Shown: positions 26,732 through 35,999 of the stretch, piece after piece
Layout: every line of letters starts with the position of its first letter
Position numbering within the stretch: position 1 is the stretch's first letter
Assembly (NCBI RefSeq): GCF_003443655.1
Contig: NZ_CP031941.1
Location: 5,419,001 to 5,483,000, forward strand
Direction: 5' to 3'
Source of the DNA: Nostoc sphaeroides
GTDB taxonomy: Bacteria > Cyanobacteriota > Cyanobacteriia > Cyanobacteriales > Nostocaceae
Length of the DNA: 64,000 nt
The notes under the pieces: model-generated
Database searches by the model: none
The model's input: only the letters and a program-made list of their open reading frames with translations
What the model was told of the DNA's origin: nothing
Position numbers and translations under genes: made by a program

Positions 26732-26810
26732 TATTTTTTGGGAATTGGAAATTGGGAATTGGGCATTAGTTATTCTTTCTCCCCTGCTCCCCCTGCCTCC
26801 CCTGCTCCCC

Positions 26811-27686
26811 CTACTCCCTCATCCCCTCATCTCCCTTCGGAGTAGGAACTACATCGGGTAAAGGGCGTTTGAGTAAGTAAAGCCAAGCTAATCCAGCTAA
26901 TCCAAATAAAATTCCTAGACTACTGACTACTTGTGCTATCCGTAACGGCCCCAGCATCAAGCTATCAGTGCGAAAACCTTCTATCCACAAGCGTCCTAAG
27001 CTGTAGGCTGGCCAGTAAATTAGAAACAGTGTGCCTACCTTCAAACGTGGCTTACCGGACAAAGACCGGAAAAACAAAGTTATTAATAGCGCAAACACCG
27101 TTAAATCCCACAGAGATTCATAAAGGAAAGTGGGATGGAAGTAATCGAAGCTAGCATACTCTAGAGGACGATGATCTGGGGGAATATACAGCTTCCAGGG
27201 TAAATTTGTGGGATCGCCAAAAGCTTCAGAATTAAAGAAATTGCCCCAACGTCCGATCGCTTGCCCTAAAATCAGCGAAGGCGCTACTAAATCTGCCAGT
27301 TGCCAAAAAGAAACCTGCTTGATTTTGGCAAAGATTAACGCAGCCAAAACGCCACCAAGAATTGCTCCATGAATGGCAATACCTCCTTCCCAGATAGCAA
27401 AGATTTTTCCTGGAGTTGGGGCATATTTTGACCACTCAAAAAAAACGTAATATAGTCGTGCGCCAGGAATCGCCCCAATTAATAACCAAAAGAATAAATC
27501 GCCTAACAACTCAGGATTAACATTACGACGCTTTGCCAATTCCTGGGAAAGAATAACGCCAATTAACACTGCTGTGGCAATCAATAAGCCATACCAACGG
27601 ATACTGAGTGGCCCTAATTTCACCAGAATCGGGCCTGGTGAAGTGAATTGAAACGCTAAGGGCAAGGTGGAAAAATCCAGTGCCAT
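26811..27686 (-). CDS. lgt: Prolipoprotein diacylglyceryl transferase
   Basis: 291-residue polytopic inner-membrane enzyme that moves diacylglycerol from phosphatidylglycerol to the lipobox cysteine of prelipoproteins. About seven membrane helices are visible. Signature segments: IRWYGLLIATAVLIGV near the N-terminus, GARLYYVFFEW, IHGAILGG (catalytic His) and GQAIGRWGNFFNSEAFG. The window contains two lipoprotein substrates (45967-46446 and 61017-61886). The last residues PTPKGDEGMRE are partly encoded by a low-complexity ctcccct tract. Confidence 0.96.
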   Translation of the reverse strand: MALDFSTLPLAFQFTSPGPILVKLGPLSIRWYGLLIATAVLIGVILSQELAKRRNVNPELLGDLFFWLLIGAIPGARLYYVFFEWSKYAPTPGKIFAIWEGGIAIHGAILGGVLAALIFAKIKQVSFWQLADLVAPSLILGQAIGRWGNFFNSEAFGDPTNLPWKLYIPPDHRPLEYASFDYFHPTFLYESLWDLTVFALLITLFFRSLSGKPRLKVGTLFLIYWPAYSLGRLWIEGFRTDSLMLGPLRIAQVVSSLGILFGLAGLAWLYLLKRPLPDVVPTPKGDEGMRE

Positions 27687-27930
27687 AAAAAATTACCTAG
27701 AATAGTTCGTTAACTACCCGCGCACTTTGCTAAGTACGGAGTTTTTTGGGTGTTGAATGCTGGAACTGTACTTAAATACTCCCCAATTTCGTGGGGACAC
27801 AAATAGAAATCCAGCATCCATATTTAGGAGTTTATAGCGGTTTTGTTCAACCTTATCCCCAACCCCTCTCCGATGCTTTGGAGAGGGGAGTGTTTGCTTG
27901 ACTCAAAGGCGGGGTGAGTTTCAGGCTATA

Positions 27931-28115
27931 GGGACTTCCAAGTAAAAAAATATTCCATTGCTATTGTTCGACGGTTCACGAGTTTTCAGTCAACAGTCAA
28001 CAGTCAACAGTCAACAGTCAACAGTCAACAGTCAACAGTCAACAGTCAACAGTCAACAGTCAACAGTCAACAGTCAACGACTTTAATGTGGAATAATTTA
28101 TTTTTTGGAGTTCCC
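27931..28115. repeat. GGGACTTCC-ended MITE with 13 CAGTCAA heptamers inside
   Basis: Ends gggacttccaagtaaaaaaa and its near-inverse ttattttttggagttccc. Inside, CAGTCAA is repeated exactly 13 times (27987-28077). The second copy (56981-57122) carries five units in the same position. Confidence 0.8.
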
Positions 28116-28278
28116 ATATTGCACCGCTATAGTTCCTAACGCCTAGTTGAGCATAACTTGTACCAGCAAAACAATTGAATTTAGCATCCTTACTCAGAGC
28201 GCAAGATGGTAAATTTGAGTAAGTTACACAAAAGAGCTTCGATATAATCACCTAAACAACTTTGATATATCTAAAATT

Positions 28279-28830
28279 GTGATTGCTATTTATCCTGGTA
28301 GCTTCGACCCCATCACCTTGGGACACCTTGACCTCATTGGCCGCGGTAGTCGGCTCTTTGAGCGGGTAATTGTCGCTGTACTGCGGAACCCTAATAAAAT
28401 GCCACTTTTTAGTGTGGAGCAACGGCTAAATCAGATCAGTCTTTCTACACAACATCTACCTAATGTAGACGTAGACAGCTTTGATGGTCTTACCGTCAAC
28501 TATGCTCAAATGCGACAAGCACAAGTTTTGATCCGGGGTTTACGGGCTGTGTCAGATTTTGAAGTGGAACTGCAAATGGCTCACACTAATAAAACTCTTT
28601 CTACCCAAATAGAAACAGTTTTTCTCGCAACCTCAAATGAATATAGTTTTTTAAGTAGTAGTGTGGTAAAAGAGATTGCAAGGTTTGGTGGCTCTATCGA
28701 TCATCTCGTTCCCCCACACATTGCCCTAGATATATACCAATGCTACAATCAGAACTCTCCAATGTCGAACCCAATATCAACGGAAGCAATCCCCCCCCTC
28801 AAGAGTATCTCGGTGGAGAGGGAAGCATAG
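28279..28830 (+). CDS. coaD: Phosphopantetheine adenylyltransferase
   Basis: Coenzyme A pathway enzyme that joins 4'-phosphopantetheine and ATP to dephospho-CoA. Nucleotidyltransferase signature YPGSFDPITLGHLDLI (TxGH) at the N-terminus and SNEYSFLSSSVVKEIARFGG towards the C-terminus. The start is a GTG (28279), giving the normal MIAIYPGSFDP. The C-terminus runs about 25 residues beyond the catalytic domain into sequence shared with the overlapping next gene, through a run of eight C at 28791-28798. Confidence 0.95.
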   Translation: MIAIYPGSFDPITLGHLDLIGRGSRLFERVIVAVLRNPNKMPLFSVEQRLNQISLSTQHLPNVDVDSFDGLTVNYAQMRQAQVLIRGLRAVSDFEVELQMAHTNKTLSTQIETVFLATSNEYSFLSSSVVKEIARFGGSIDHLVPPHIALDIYQCYNQNSPMSNPISTEAIPPLKSISVEREA

Positions 28831-29408
28831 ATATTCAGGAGGAACTCAACCGCCTAGAGGAAATAGTTCTCTCTAGTCTCAGGATTCCTCTGACAGGACG
28901 CACTCTCATAGATGAAGAAAAGCTGCTAGATCAGCTTGATTACATCCGGCTGGCTTTACCATCGCTTTTTCAAGAAGCAGCAGCTATCCTCAACCAAAAG
29001 GACGAAATTCTGCTGGAAGCGGAAGAGTATGGACAGCAGGTTGTTGAGGCCGCGCAAGCAAAAAGAGCGCAAATTTTAGCTGAAAGCGATATTATTCAAC
29101 ACGCCGAACAAGAAGCTGAACAACTGCGGCGACAAGTGCAACAAGAGTGTGAGGCAATAATGCAAGAAACCCTCGCTGAAATTGAGCGTAAACGGTATGC
29201 TTGTCAGCAAGAGTTAGAGCTTATGAGGCAAACTGCGATCGCTCAGGCTCAAGATATTGAAGATGGTGCTGATGCTTATGCTGATGGCATCTTGGAAAAT
29301 ATTGAGCAGGATCTCAAGCAAATGTTGCGAATTATCACCAATGGACGGCAACAATTGCAAATTGATAACCTCACTCAGCGCAATTCACCTCCAGGTAAGA
29401 AAAAATAA
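28740..29408 (+). CDS. Coiled-coil DivIVA/ATP-synthase-b-like protein
   Basis: 222 residues, mostly one long charged coiled coil from about 60 to 200 (QEAAAILNQKDEILLEAEEY, QAEQEAEQLRRQ-type repeats), with no membrane segment. The pattern resembles DivIVA-like or F-ATPase b-like cyanobacterial proteins encoded next to coaD. The only usable start is the ATG at 28740, which makes it overlap coaD by 91 bases in another frame and implies translational coupling. A role in cell division or envelope organisation is possible but not shown. Confidence 0.7.
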   Translation: MLQSELSNVEPNINGSNPPPQEYLGGEGSIDIQEELNRLEEIVLSSLRIPLTGRTLIDEEKLLDQLDYIRLALPSLFQEAAAILNQKDEILLEAEEYGQQVVEAAQAKRAQILAESDIIQHAEQEAEQLRRQVQQECEAIMQETLAEIERKRYACQQELELMRQTAIAQAQDIEDGADAYADGILENIEQDLKQMLRIITNGRQQLQIDNLTQRNSPPGKKK

Positions 29409-29543
29409 AGGTTCTAACGAGAAATGAGGAAAAATTATAAGTTGGGTTTCGCTATTGCTTAACCCAACAATTTTTATAAATAAAGACTTTTGGTTTTCTA
29501 TACTGGGACTTCTTTACATAAACCGCCCAGAACTAAAGTTCAC

Positions 29544-29588
29544 AGGCTTTTAGCCTAAGTCCACTAAAGTGGGCTAAAAGCCTTTTTT
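29544..29588 (+). terminator. Hairpin with T run after the coaD unit
   Basis: Stem AGGCTTTTAGCC / GGCTAAAAGCCT with a 16-base loop, then six T. A related tract (aggctaaaagcctgtg) recurs near 57190-57210, so it is also a genomic repeat. Confidence 0.55.
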
Positions 29589-29668
29589 AGTCGTCTTTAG
29601 ACGAATGAGTGCTATTAGCCTCAGAATAAATTATGAGGTGGGCTAGATGAGAATGAAATAGCCCTGGA

Positions 29669-31015
29669 TTACAAAGTATATGTAAAATCTTCTACCAGCA
29701 TACCGGGAACTAAACTACCTCCTAGTTGGCGGCTTTCATAAGTACCTACTTCGGGAATGAATTCTTGAAAATTGGTCAAATCTACTAACTTATCTCCCCA
29801 AAAGCGATAGAGACTTTCGTCAAAACGTAAGTTTTCAATGGGGGCAAGAATTTCCCCGTTTTCTACCCAAAAACAAGCATAACGGGTCATACCTGTGATT
29901 CTACCAGTGTGGCGATCGCTCCAATTCAAGTAATGCAAATTAGATACATATAATCCGGTATCTAAACTCGGAAGAATCTGCTCAAATCCTAAATTTCCAG
30001 TAGTCACTTCTGGCGCACGTAAAGTCTCTGAACCATTAGCACCGTTGGCAATTTTTTGATATTCCTTAGCAGTCCGAGAATTCACTAAACTATTTACCAA
30101 ATGTCCTTTTTCTATTATAGGTAACTCCAGTGCTGCTATTTCTCCTAATTCATTAAATCGCGGCACTAATCCTCTCTGAAAGTTTTCTTTCAAACTAAAT
30201 CTTGGCGAAAGCTTTTTTTCTTGACGCGATAAAGCAGCTAAAGCGCTGTTTCCTTGTTGGATATCAGCTTCGCTGACTGCTCCCCAAGAAAGCATTAGTA
30301 ATAAATCTGCAACAGCAGCAGGTGCAAAATAAGTTTTGTATTGTCCCCGTGGTAATTCTTTCGCTGGGCGAGAAAGTAATTCAAGTTGTTGTTTGGCTTC
30401 GCTAATTTTAGCTATATATGCAGATATATCCCAATTACTCCCTGCAAATGTACCCTTAACTGCTTGTCCAGAGGTGGAAAATAGAGAATAATCTAATGTA
30501 AAAGAATCAGTAGCAAACCAGTGTTTTTGCCCGTTGGAATCACCATACGCTTTAATTACTATTCCTCCAGCATATATACCAGTAAAATCTAATTCAGCAA
30601 CTAGTTTTAGCACAGTTGGTACTACTAACTCATCTGCCAATAAATTACCAGAATGTATTTCCCTGCTAGTATTATTTCCTGATGGCAAAACTAGATATGG
30701 ATCGATGGGTAGTAGAATAAGTTCGTCGCGTAGTTCTTGCAAAGCAGTATATGCTAACTGCCAATCTACATCCCAATTTCCAATAAAGGGGAATTGCCTA
30801 ACACTGCTGCGCTGATCTGCCATCAAAGTCAGTTCGAGCCAACCATCAGCAACACAACCAGTTTGCCGCACTTTCGCATGATTGAAACGAGTAAATTGAC
30901 TTCTTTCACTGCTAAGTTTCACGGTGAATTGTTCATTTTCAGATTTTTTAATCAGTAGAGTTTCAATCAGTTGATTAAAGCTGACTTCTAACGCAGATAA
31001 TTCCTCAATTTTCAT
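29669..31015 (-). CDS. tldE: TldE/PmbA-family protein
   Basis: 448-residue partner of TldD. TldD/TldE form a heterodimeric metalloprotease that degrades unfolded peptides and in some bacteria trims RiPP leader peptides. This subunit lacks the HExxxH zinc site, as expected for TldE, and shows the C-terminal signature LPSLDTGLYVSNLHYLNWSD, GRITGMTRYACFWVENGEI and LPNLRFDESLYRF-like region. It lies 169 bases downstream of tldD on the same strand, separated by heptamer repeats. Confidence 0.85.
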   Translation of the reverse strand: MKIEELSALEVSFNQLIETLLIKKSENEQFTVKLSSERSQFTRFNHAKVRQTGCVADGWLELTLMADQRSSVRQFPFIGNWDVDWQLAYTALQELRDELILLPIDPYLVLPSGNNTSREIHSGNLLADELVVPTVLKLVAELDFTGIYAGGIVIKAYGDSNGQKHWFATDSFTLDYSLFSTSGQAVKGTFAGSNWDISAYIAKISEAKQQLELLSRPAKELPRGQYKTYFAPAAVADLLLMLSWGAVSEADIQQGNSALAALSRQEKKLSPRFSLKENFQRGLVPRFNELGEIAALELPIIEKGHLVNSLVNSRTAKEYQKIANGANGSETLRAPEVTTGNLGFEQILPSLDTGLYVSNLHYLNWSDRHTGRITGMTRYACFWVENGEILAPIENLRFDESLYRFWGDKLVDLTNFQEFIPEVGTYESRQLGGSLVPGMLVEDFTYTL

Positions 31016-31047
31016 AGATATTAAATATTAATAGAGAAGGGGGGAAA

Positions 31048-31190
31048 GTTAGGAGTTAGGAGTTAGGAATTAGGAGTTAGGAATTAGGAGTTAGGAGTTA
31101 GGAGTTATGAGTTAGGAGTTTAAGATTTTTTAACTCCTAACTCATAACTTTCAACTCCTAACTTTTTTCAACTCCTAACTTTTTTCAACT
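31048..31190. repeat. TAGGAGT heptamer STRR between tldD and tldE
   Basis: About ten units of TAGGAGT/TAGGAAT (31050-31115) and their inverse (aactcctaact) to 31190; the two halves could fold into one long hairpin in the intercistronic RNA. Confidence 0.85.
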
Positions 31191-32624
31191 TCCTCCACCA
31201 AAAACTTCGACATTAGCAAATACACAAACAGGTGAACCATGTCCTACCCAAATAGCCTGATTTGGTTCTCCTTTACCACAATAAGGAGTACCATACATTT
31301 GCCAATTTGTGGCATCTCCTACTTGGATTAAGCTATGCCAAAACTCTGGTGTTGTGGCGCGATAGTTAGGATTACGGAGGGTTTTGGTAAGTTTACCGTT
31401 TTCAATTAATTTAGCGTACTCACAACCAAATTGGAATTTGTAGCGGCGATCGTCAATTGACCAAGAACGGTTAGATTCCATGTAAACGCCGTGTTCTATC
31501 CCAGCAATAATGTCTTCAAAACTGCCATTTAAAGGCTCTAAATTTAAGTTTGCCATGCGATCGATCGCAGGTCGATTCCATGATGAAGCACGGGCACAGG
31601 CAACTCCTGGTACACCTGCTCTTGCTTGACTCTCTAGACTACCTAAACCCCGTTGCAGTACTCCTTCTTTAACTAAATATTCCTTTGTTGCTACAGCACC
31701 CGTATCATCAAAACCATAGCTAGCAAATTCGCCAGGTACGGTAGGATCAAAGGTAATGTTCATCAGTGGCGAACCATATACTAGGTTGCCAAAATCACTT
31801 TTATTAACGAAGCTGCCCCCAGCATAGTTACGCTCATCTCCCAAAATTCGGTCAATTTCTAGGGGATGCCCGACACTTTCATGGATTTGCAGCATCATTT
31901 GGTCTGGGGCTAAAACTAAATTGGTACGAGTGGTTGGACATTCTTCTGCTGTCAACAGTTCTACTGCTTGTTCGCCAATTTGTCGCACCCGATGCCATAA
32001 ATTTTCTTGTTTTAATAGTTCGAGTCCGCCTTGGTAACAGTTTGCCTGAGAGCCGTTGTTGCTGCGCTGCTGTACAACCGCACCATCTTGGGCGGTGGCT
32101 CCATAATGAGTGCCTATAGATAGGATTTTTTGATAGACTTCTGAGCCGTTGCTGCTAGTAAACCAAGACTCCCTCTCAATTGTGCTAGCACTGGCTATGG
32201 TTTGCACAATCTTGTCGTCAACTTTCAGGGTTTGGCAAATCCGAACCAGTAAATCGTTGATTTCTCCCGGACTCAGAGCATCCAATGGCTCAAGATATGG
32301 AGATTTATATTCACCAACGACTTTAGGGCGCTCACTTTCACCGAAGGGATGTATCCACCATTCACTGGCTGCTAGTGCTTGTTTATAGGCTGTTTCGGCA
32401 GCATGTTGTAGGTAAGACAGTTCTAGAGAGTTAGTTGCTGCATAACCCAGACAGCCATTTACCAAAACTTCCAGCATGGCTCCGACAGTGAAGGATTTGC
32501 CATTTACCTGGGGTAAGCCGTCACGAACTGAACGGGTAGTAGAAGTCTCCTTTACGGCTCTAATACCAATCCAATCAGCAGGAATGTCGAAACTAGCGAT
32601 CGCTTTCTTAAGTTCAGACCACAT
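31185..32624 (-). CDS. tldD: TldD-family metalloprotease
   Basis: 479 residues, catalytic subunit of the TldD/TldE protease. The zinc motif is H248-E249-xxx-H253 in QIHESVGHPLEIDRILG. Other family blocks: GYAATNSLELSYLQHAAETA near the N-terminus, the FASYGFDDTGAVATKEYLVK segment and GVACARASSWNRPAIDRMAN. The C-terminus (GSPVCVFANVEVFGGGS) is complete. It is first in the tldD-tldE pair on the minus strand. Confidence 0.92.
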   Translation of the reverse strand: MWSELKKAIASFDIPADWIGIRAVKETSTTRSVRDGLPQVNGKSFTVGAMLEVLVNGCLGYAATNSLELSYLQHAAETAYKQALAASEWWIHPFGESERPKVVGEYKSPYLEPLDALSPGEINDLLVRICQTLKVDDKIVQTIASASTIERESWFTSSNGSEVYQKILSIGTHYGATAQDGAVVQQRSNNGSQANCYQGGLELLKQENLWHRVRQIGEQAVELLTAEECPTTRTNLVLAPDQMMLQIHESVGHPLEIDRILGDERNYAGGSFVNKSDFGNLVYGSPLMNITFDPTVPGEFASYGFDDTGAVATKEYLVKEGVLQRGLGSLESQARAGVPGVACARASSWNRPAIDRMANLNLEPLNGSFEDIIAGIEHGVYMESNRSWSIDDRRYKFQFGCEYAKLIENGKLTKTLRNPNYRATTPEFWHSLIQVGDATNWQMYGTPYCGKGEPNQAIWVGHGSPVCVFANVEVFGGGS

Positions 32625-32634
32625 AATTTAAGGA

Positions 32635-32740
32635 ATAGGGAATTGGGAATAGGGAATGGGGAATGGGGAATGGGGAATGGGGCATTGGTGAAAGAATTTT
32701 TATAACTCCTAACTCCTAACTCCTAACTCTCCACTCCCCT
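32635..32740. repeat. AATGGGG heptamer and TAACTCC STRR between cysS and tldD
   Basis: gaatgggg units at 32650-32685 and ctaactc units at 32704-32730; no gene. Confidence 0.8.
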
Positions 32741-34207
32741 CTAATTCCGGTGCCAGCGCGTGCCATCACGGCTATCAATTAGCGTAATACCTTCTGCTTG
32801 AAGTTCGTCACGAATGCGATCGCTTTCGGCAAAATTTTTGGCAATCCGTGCTTCTTGCCTTTGCTGAATTTTCGCTTCAATTTCCGCATCGCTTAAACCA
32901 TTACTCTTGTCAGGTTCTGCTTCTATCTCGGCTTCTAAACCTAAAACTCCAGCTAATGTGACGAGAGTTTGCCATTGACGCTGTAACTCATCAGGGGAAG
33001 TTTCGGTTTTCCCTTCATGCACAATAATATTTCCCTCACGGATTAGTTCTTTGGCTAATTCAAACAGCACTGTTAACCCACCAGGAAAATTAAAGTCGTT
33101 ATTTACAACTTCTTGAAAGCGTTCAACAATCTCAGGGAGTAGTGAGGCAGTTCCCACTCCCCACTCCCCACTCCCCACTCCCCAACCTAGTTTTTTACCG
33201 TATTGGTAGCCGAAGAGTAAACCTTCTTTAATGGTGTGCCAACCATTGGTTGCTCCGGCGATCGCTTCGTCGGTAAAATCAATTGGTGTGCGATATTGAG
33301 CGGTCAGTACGAACAACCGCACCGCCATCGGGTCAACTCCTCGATCCAGCAATTCTCGAATAGTGGTAAAATTACCCAAAGATTTGGACATTTTTTCACC
33401 ATCTACCTTCACCATACCGTTATGTAACCAGTAACGCGCCAGAGGTTTTCCTGTCACAGCCTCAGATTGGGCAATTTCGTTTTCGTGGTGGGGAAAAATT
33501 AAGTCAGCACCACCAGCATGAATATCGATGGTATCACCCAAGCGATCGCGTACCATTGCCGAGCATTCTATATGCCACCCCGGACGACCTGCGCCCCAAG
33601 GTGACTCCCAAGCTGGTTCTCCTGGTTTTGCTGCCTTCCATAAAGCAAAATCAAAGGGGTCTTTCTTTTTCTGGTATTCTGGATCTTCTACATTGACGCG
33701 ATCGCTTTTCCCGGCTTGCATATCCTCTAACTTGCGTCCCGAAAGCTTGCCATACTCAGCAAACTGCCGCACTTCATAATACACATCGCCGTCAGCAGGG
33801 TAGGCAAAACCTTTATTTTCCAACTCATGAATTAACCGTTGAATGCCATTCATCGTATGGGTAGCACGGGGATATTCATCAGCTTCTTTGATTCCTAATC
33901 GCGCCATATCCTCAAAATATGCTTTGATAAAGCGATCGGCTACAGCTTCCATTGATGAATGTTCAACACAGGCGCGATTCAGAATCTTGTCATCAATATC
34001 GGTAAAATTTTGGATATATCGCACTTCATAGCCGATAAACTGGAGGTATCGGCGCACTACGTCCCAAACGATGCAAGCTCTAGCATGACCCAAATGGCAG
34101 TAGTCGTATACCGTCACGCCGCAGTAATACATCTTAACCTTGCCTGCTTCAACTGTTTCAAACGGTTCTTGACGACGGGTGAGGGTATTGTAAAGGGTTA
34201 GGGTCAT
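32741..34207 (-). CDS. cysS: Cysteinyl-tRNA synthetase
   Basis: Class I synthetase of 488 residues. HIGH-type motif HLGH in YDYCHLGHARACIV and KMSKS in GEKMSKSLGNF are visible, as are the zinc ligands Cys in YYCGV, Cys in HIECSAMV and His in FPHHENEIAQSEA. I chose the ATG at 34207 (MTLTLYNTLTRRQEPF), the usual N-terminus, over an upstream start 23 codons earlier. Between the catalytic and anticodon domains it carries a GWGVGSGEWGVGTAS insert encoded by a CCCCACT heptamer array. The C-terminal domain ends DSRDGTRWHRN as usual. Confidence 0.95.
   Translation of the reverse strand: MTLTLYNTLTRRQEPFETVEAGKVKMYYCGVTVYDYCHLGHARACIVWDVVRRYLQFIGYEVRYIQNFTDIDDKILNRACVEHSSMEAVADRFIKAYFEDMARLGIKEADEYPRATHTMNGIQRLIHELENKGFAYPADGDVYYEVRQFAEYGKLSGRKLEDMQAGKSDRVNVEDPEYQKKKDPFDFALWKAAKPGEPAWESPWGAGRPGWHIECSAMVRDRLGDTIDIHAGGADLIFPHHENEIAQSEAVTGKPLARYWLHNGMVKVDGEKMSKSLGNFTTIRELLDRGVDPMAVRLFVLTAQYRTPIDFTDEAIAGATNGWHTIKEGLLFGYQYGKKLGWGVGSGEWGVGTASLLPEIVERFQEVVNNDFNFPGGLTVLFELAKELIREGNIIVHEGKTETSPDELQRQWQTLVTLAGVLGLEAEIEAEPDKSNGLSDAEIEAKIQQRQEARIAKNFAESDRIRDELQAEGITLIDSRDGTRWHRN
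33151..33183. repeat. CCCCACT heptamer STRR inside cysS, in frame
   Basis: About four and a half units of the heptamer that is otherwise intergenic (e.g. 7017-7045, 42295-42320 on the other strand). The array length keeps the reading frame and encodes a Gly/Trp/Val repeat. Confidence 0.85.
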
Positions 34208-34477
34208 AACAGAGTAATGCTGAAATAAGAAGATACGTAATAATAGGGTAAAGCAGCTGGGATGACAGTCCAGCATCCCTATGCTAGTACGTCACGGTGG
34301 AAATCAACATACTATTGGACAAAATCTCAAAAGCCCAGAAATCAAGGGTTTTTGACTTTTGACTTTTTTACCCTTCGGCTGCGCTCAGGGTGATTTTTGA
34401 CTTCCGCCTAGCGGCGCTAGTGTTTTCTGGACTATCTGCGCTACATTACTATTTTTTGACTATTTGATAACAGCGCT

Positions 34478-35590
34478 ATGCAATCAGCAGTTACACCCGA
34501 ATCTTCGGCAATGGATACGCCCAAACAAGGAATGCCAGTAACAATTATTACGGGTTTCCTCGGTAGTGGCAAGACGACTTTACTCAATCATATCCTCAAC
34601 AACCAACAGGGTTTAAAAACCGCTGTTCTCGTAAATGAATTTGGCGAAATTGGCATCGACAACGAGCTAATTGTTTCCACTGGTGAGAACATGGTGGAGC
34701 TAAATAATGGTTGTATTTGCTGCACTATTAATAATGATTTGGTAGATGCAGTTTACAAAGTTTTAGAACGCCAAGAAAATCTAGATTATCTAGTAGTGGA
34801 AACAACTGGATTGGCAGATCCGCTACCAGTAGCTTTAACATTTTTAGGCACAGAATTGCGAGATTTAACTCGCTTAGATTCGATTATTACCGTAGTAGAC
34901 GCGGCAAATTACAGCCTAGATTTATTTAACTCTCAGGCGGCATACAGCCAGATTGCTTATGGTGATGTAATTGTACTGAACAAGGCGGATTTGGTTGATG
35001 AAGCCACTTTGAACGAGTTAGAAACAAAAATTAACGAAGTCAAGGAAGGAGCGAGAATTCTCCGCACGACGCGATCGCAAGTACCACTTCCGTTAATTCT
35101 GAGTGTTGGTCTGTTTGAGTCTGATAAATATTTTGACACAGTGGTGGATGAACACGACCATCACGATCATGAACATCACGGCCATGATGATCACGATCAC
35201 TCAACATGCGGTCACGATCATCACGACCATGACCACGATCATCACGATCACCATCATTCTGACCATTTAGAAAATGATGGTTTTACTTCCATCTCTTTCC
35301 AAAGTGATAAACCTTTTTCGATTAGGAAGTTTCAGTATTTCTTAGATAACCAGATACCCTCAAATATCTTCCGAGCGAAGGGGATTATGTGGTTTGATGA
35401 AAGTCCAAAGCGTCATATTTTCCACCTTTGCGGTAAACGCTTTACCTTGGATGATGATGAATGGAAAGGTAAATTGAAAAACCAAATCGTGCTGATTGGC
35501 CAAAATTTGGATCGTGAGGCTTTAATCACTCAACTCGAAAACTGCATTTGTCTACCTTCAACCTCTCGCGGTAAAGGCTTTGGGAAATAA
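34478..35590 (+). CDS. COG0523/CobW-family GTPase with His-rich metal-binding loop
   Basis: 370-residue G3E GTPase of the ZNG1/YjiA/CobW metallochaperone group. P-loop GFLGSGKTTLLNH, switch NEFGEIGIDNEL, the metal-binding CxCC motif GCICCTINNDL and the NKADL guanine motif are all present. Residues about 225-265 are a His/Asp-rich loop (HDHHDHEHHGHDDHDH and more), typical of zinc or nickel handling. The C-terminal CobW_C domain (SFQSDKPFSIRKFQYFL, WKGKLKNQIVLIGQNLD) is complete. A second ATG at 34511 is an alternative start. Zinc delivery is the likeliest job; no Zur box was identified. Confidence 0.9.
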   Translation: MQSAVTPESSAMDTPKQGMPVTIITGFLGSGKTTLLNHILNNQQGLKTAVLVNEFGEIGIDNELIVSTGENMVELNNGCICCTINNDLVDAVYKVLERQENLDYLVVETTGLADPLPVALTFLGTELRDLTRLDSIITVVDAANYSLDLFNSQAAYSQIAYGDVIVLNKADLVDEATLNELETKINEVKEGARILRTTRSQVPLPLILSVGLFESDKYFDTVVDEHDHHDHEHHGHDDHDHSTCGHDHHDHDHDHHDHHHSDHLENDGFTSISFQSDKPFSIRKFQYFLDNQIPSNIFRAKGIMWFDESPKRHIFHLCGKRFTLDDDEWKGKLKNQIVLIGQNLDREALITQLENCICLPSTSRGKGFGK

Positions 35591-35593
35591 TTA

Positions 35594-35645
35594 GAGACGC
35601 GATGAATCGCGTCTGTACAAGAGAGACGCGATTCATCGCGTATAC
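35594..35645. repeat. Two palindromic gagacgcgat/atcgcgtctc units
   Basis: agagacgcgatgaatcgcgt, then a second inverted unit agagacgcgattcatcgcgt. Same family as the tandem array at 43806-43941. It starts four bases after a stop codon. Confidence 0.8.
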
Positions 35646-35804
35646 TCGTTCCCAGGTTCCACCTGGGAATGCATTCCCAATGGCTCCGCCATCGATTTTG
35701 AACAATGAAAATGAGAGAATAGCGTAGGCGTAGCCCGTACTTCGACCCCTCGACAAAGCTCAGGGCAACGCAAGCTCAGTGACCATCGTAGACATCGCAC
35801 TTCC

Positions 35805-35999
35805 TCACTCTCTTACATTACCAGTTTCTTGGCTTGACAACTGCTGTACCTGCTCCACAGTTAAGCCCGTGACTTTGGACACTATCTCTATAGACATTCC
35901 CTCTTTAAGTAAATTCATCGCTACACGCCGCACTTCTTCAGCACGACCTTCAGCTAAACCTTCAGCAAGGATAGCTTGATAAGTTACTGACTCCTGCAT
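35805..35999 (-). pseudogene. C-terminal remnant of an Rpn-family gene
   Basis: 64 codons reading MQESVTYQAILAEGLAEGRA ... LTVEQVQQL, the typical C-terminus of cyanobacterial Rpn/DUF4351 nuclease-like proteins. The nuclease core that should precede it is missing; upstream is degenerate. Probably a dead fragment, although an ATG is present. Confidence 0.65.

Noticed and set aside
26290..26740. Structured region considered as RNase P RNA, tmRNA or 6S RNA
   Set aside because: The conserved cores of rnpB (gaaagtccgggc type) and tmRNA (ggggctgtaatggtttcgac type) are absent, and nothing clearly matches 6S RNA; the IS605-like right end fits better.
28060..28251. Minus-strand frame of 63 codons upstream of coaD
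   Set aside because: It starts in the heptamer array and has no recognisable motif; the region is the coaD promoter and MITE end.
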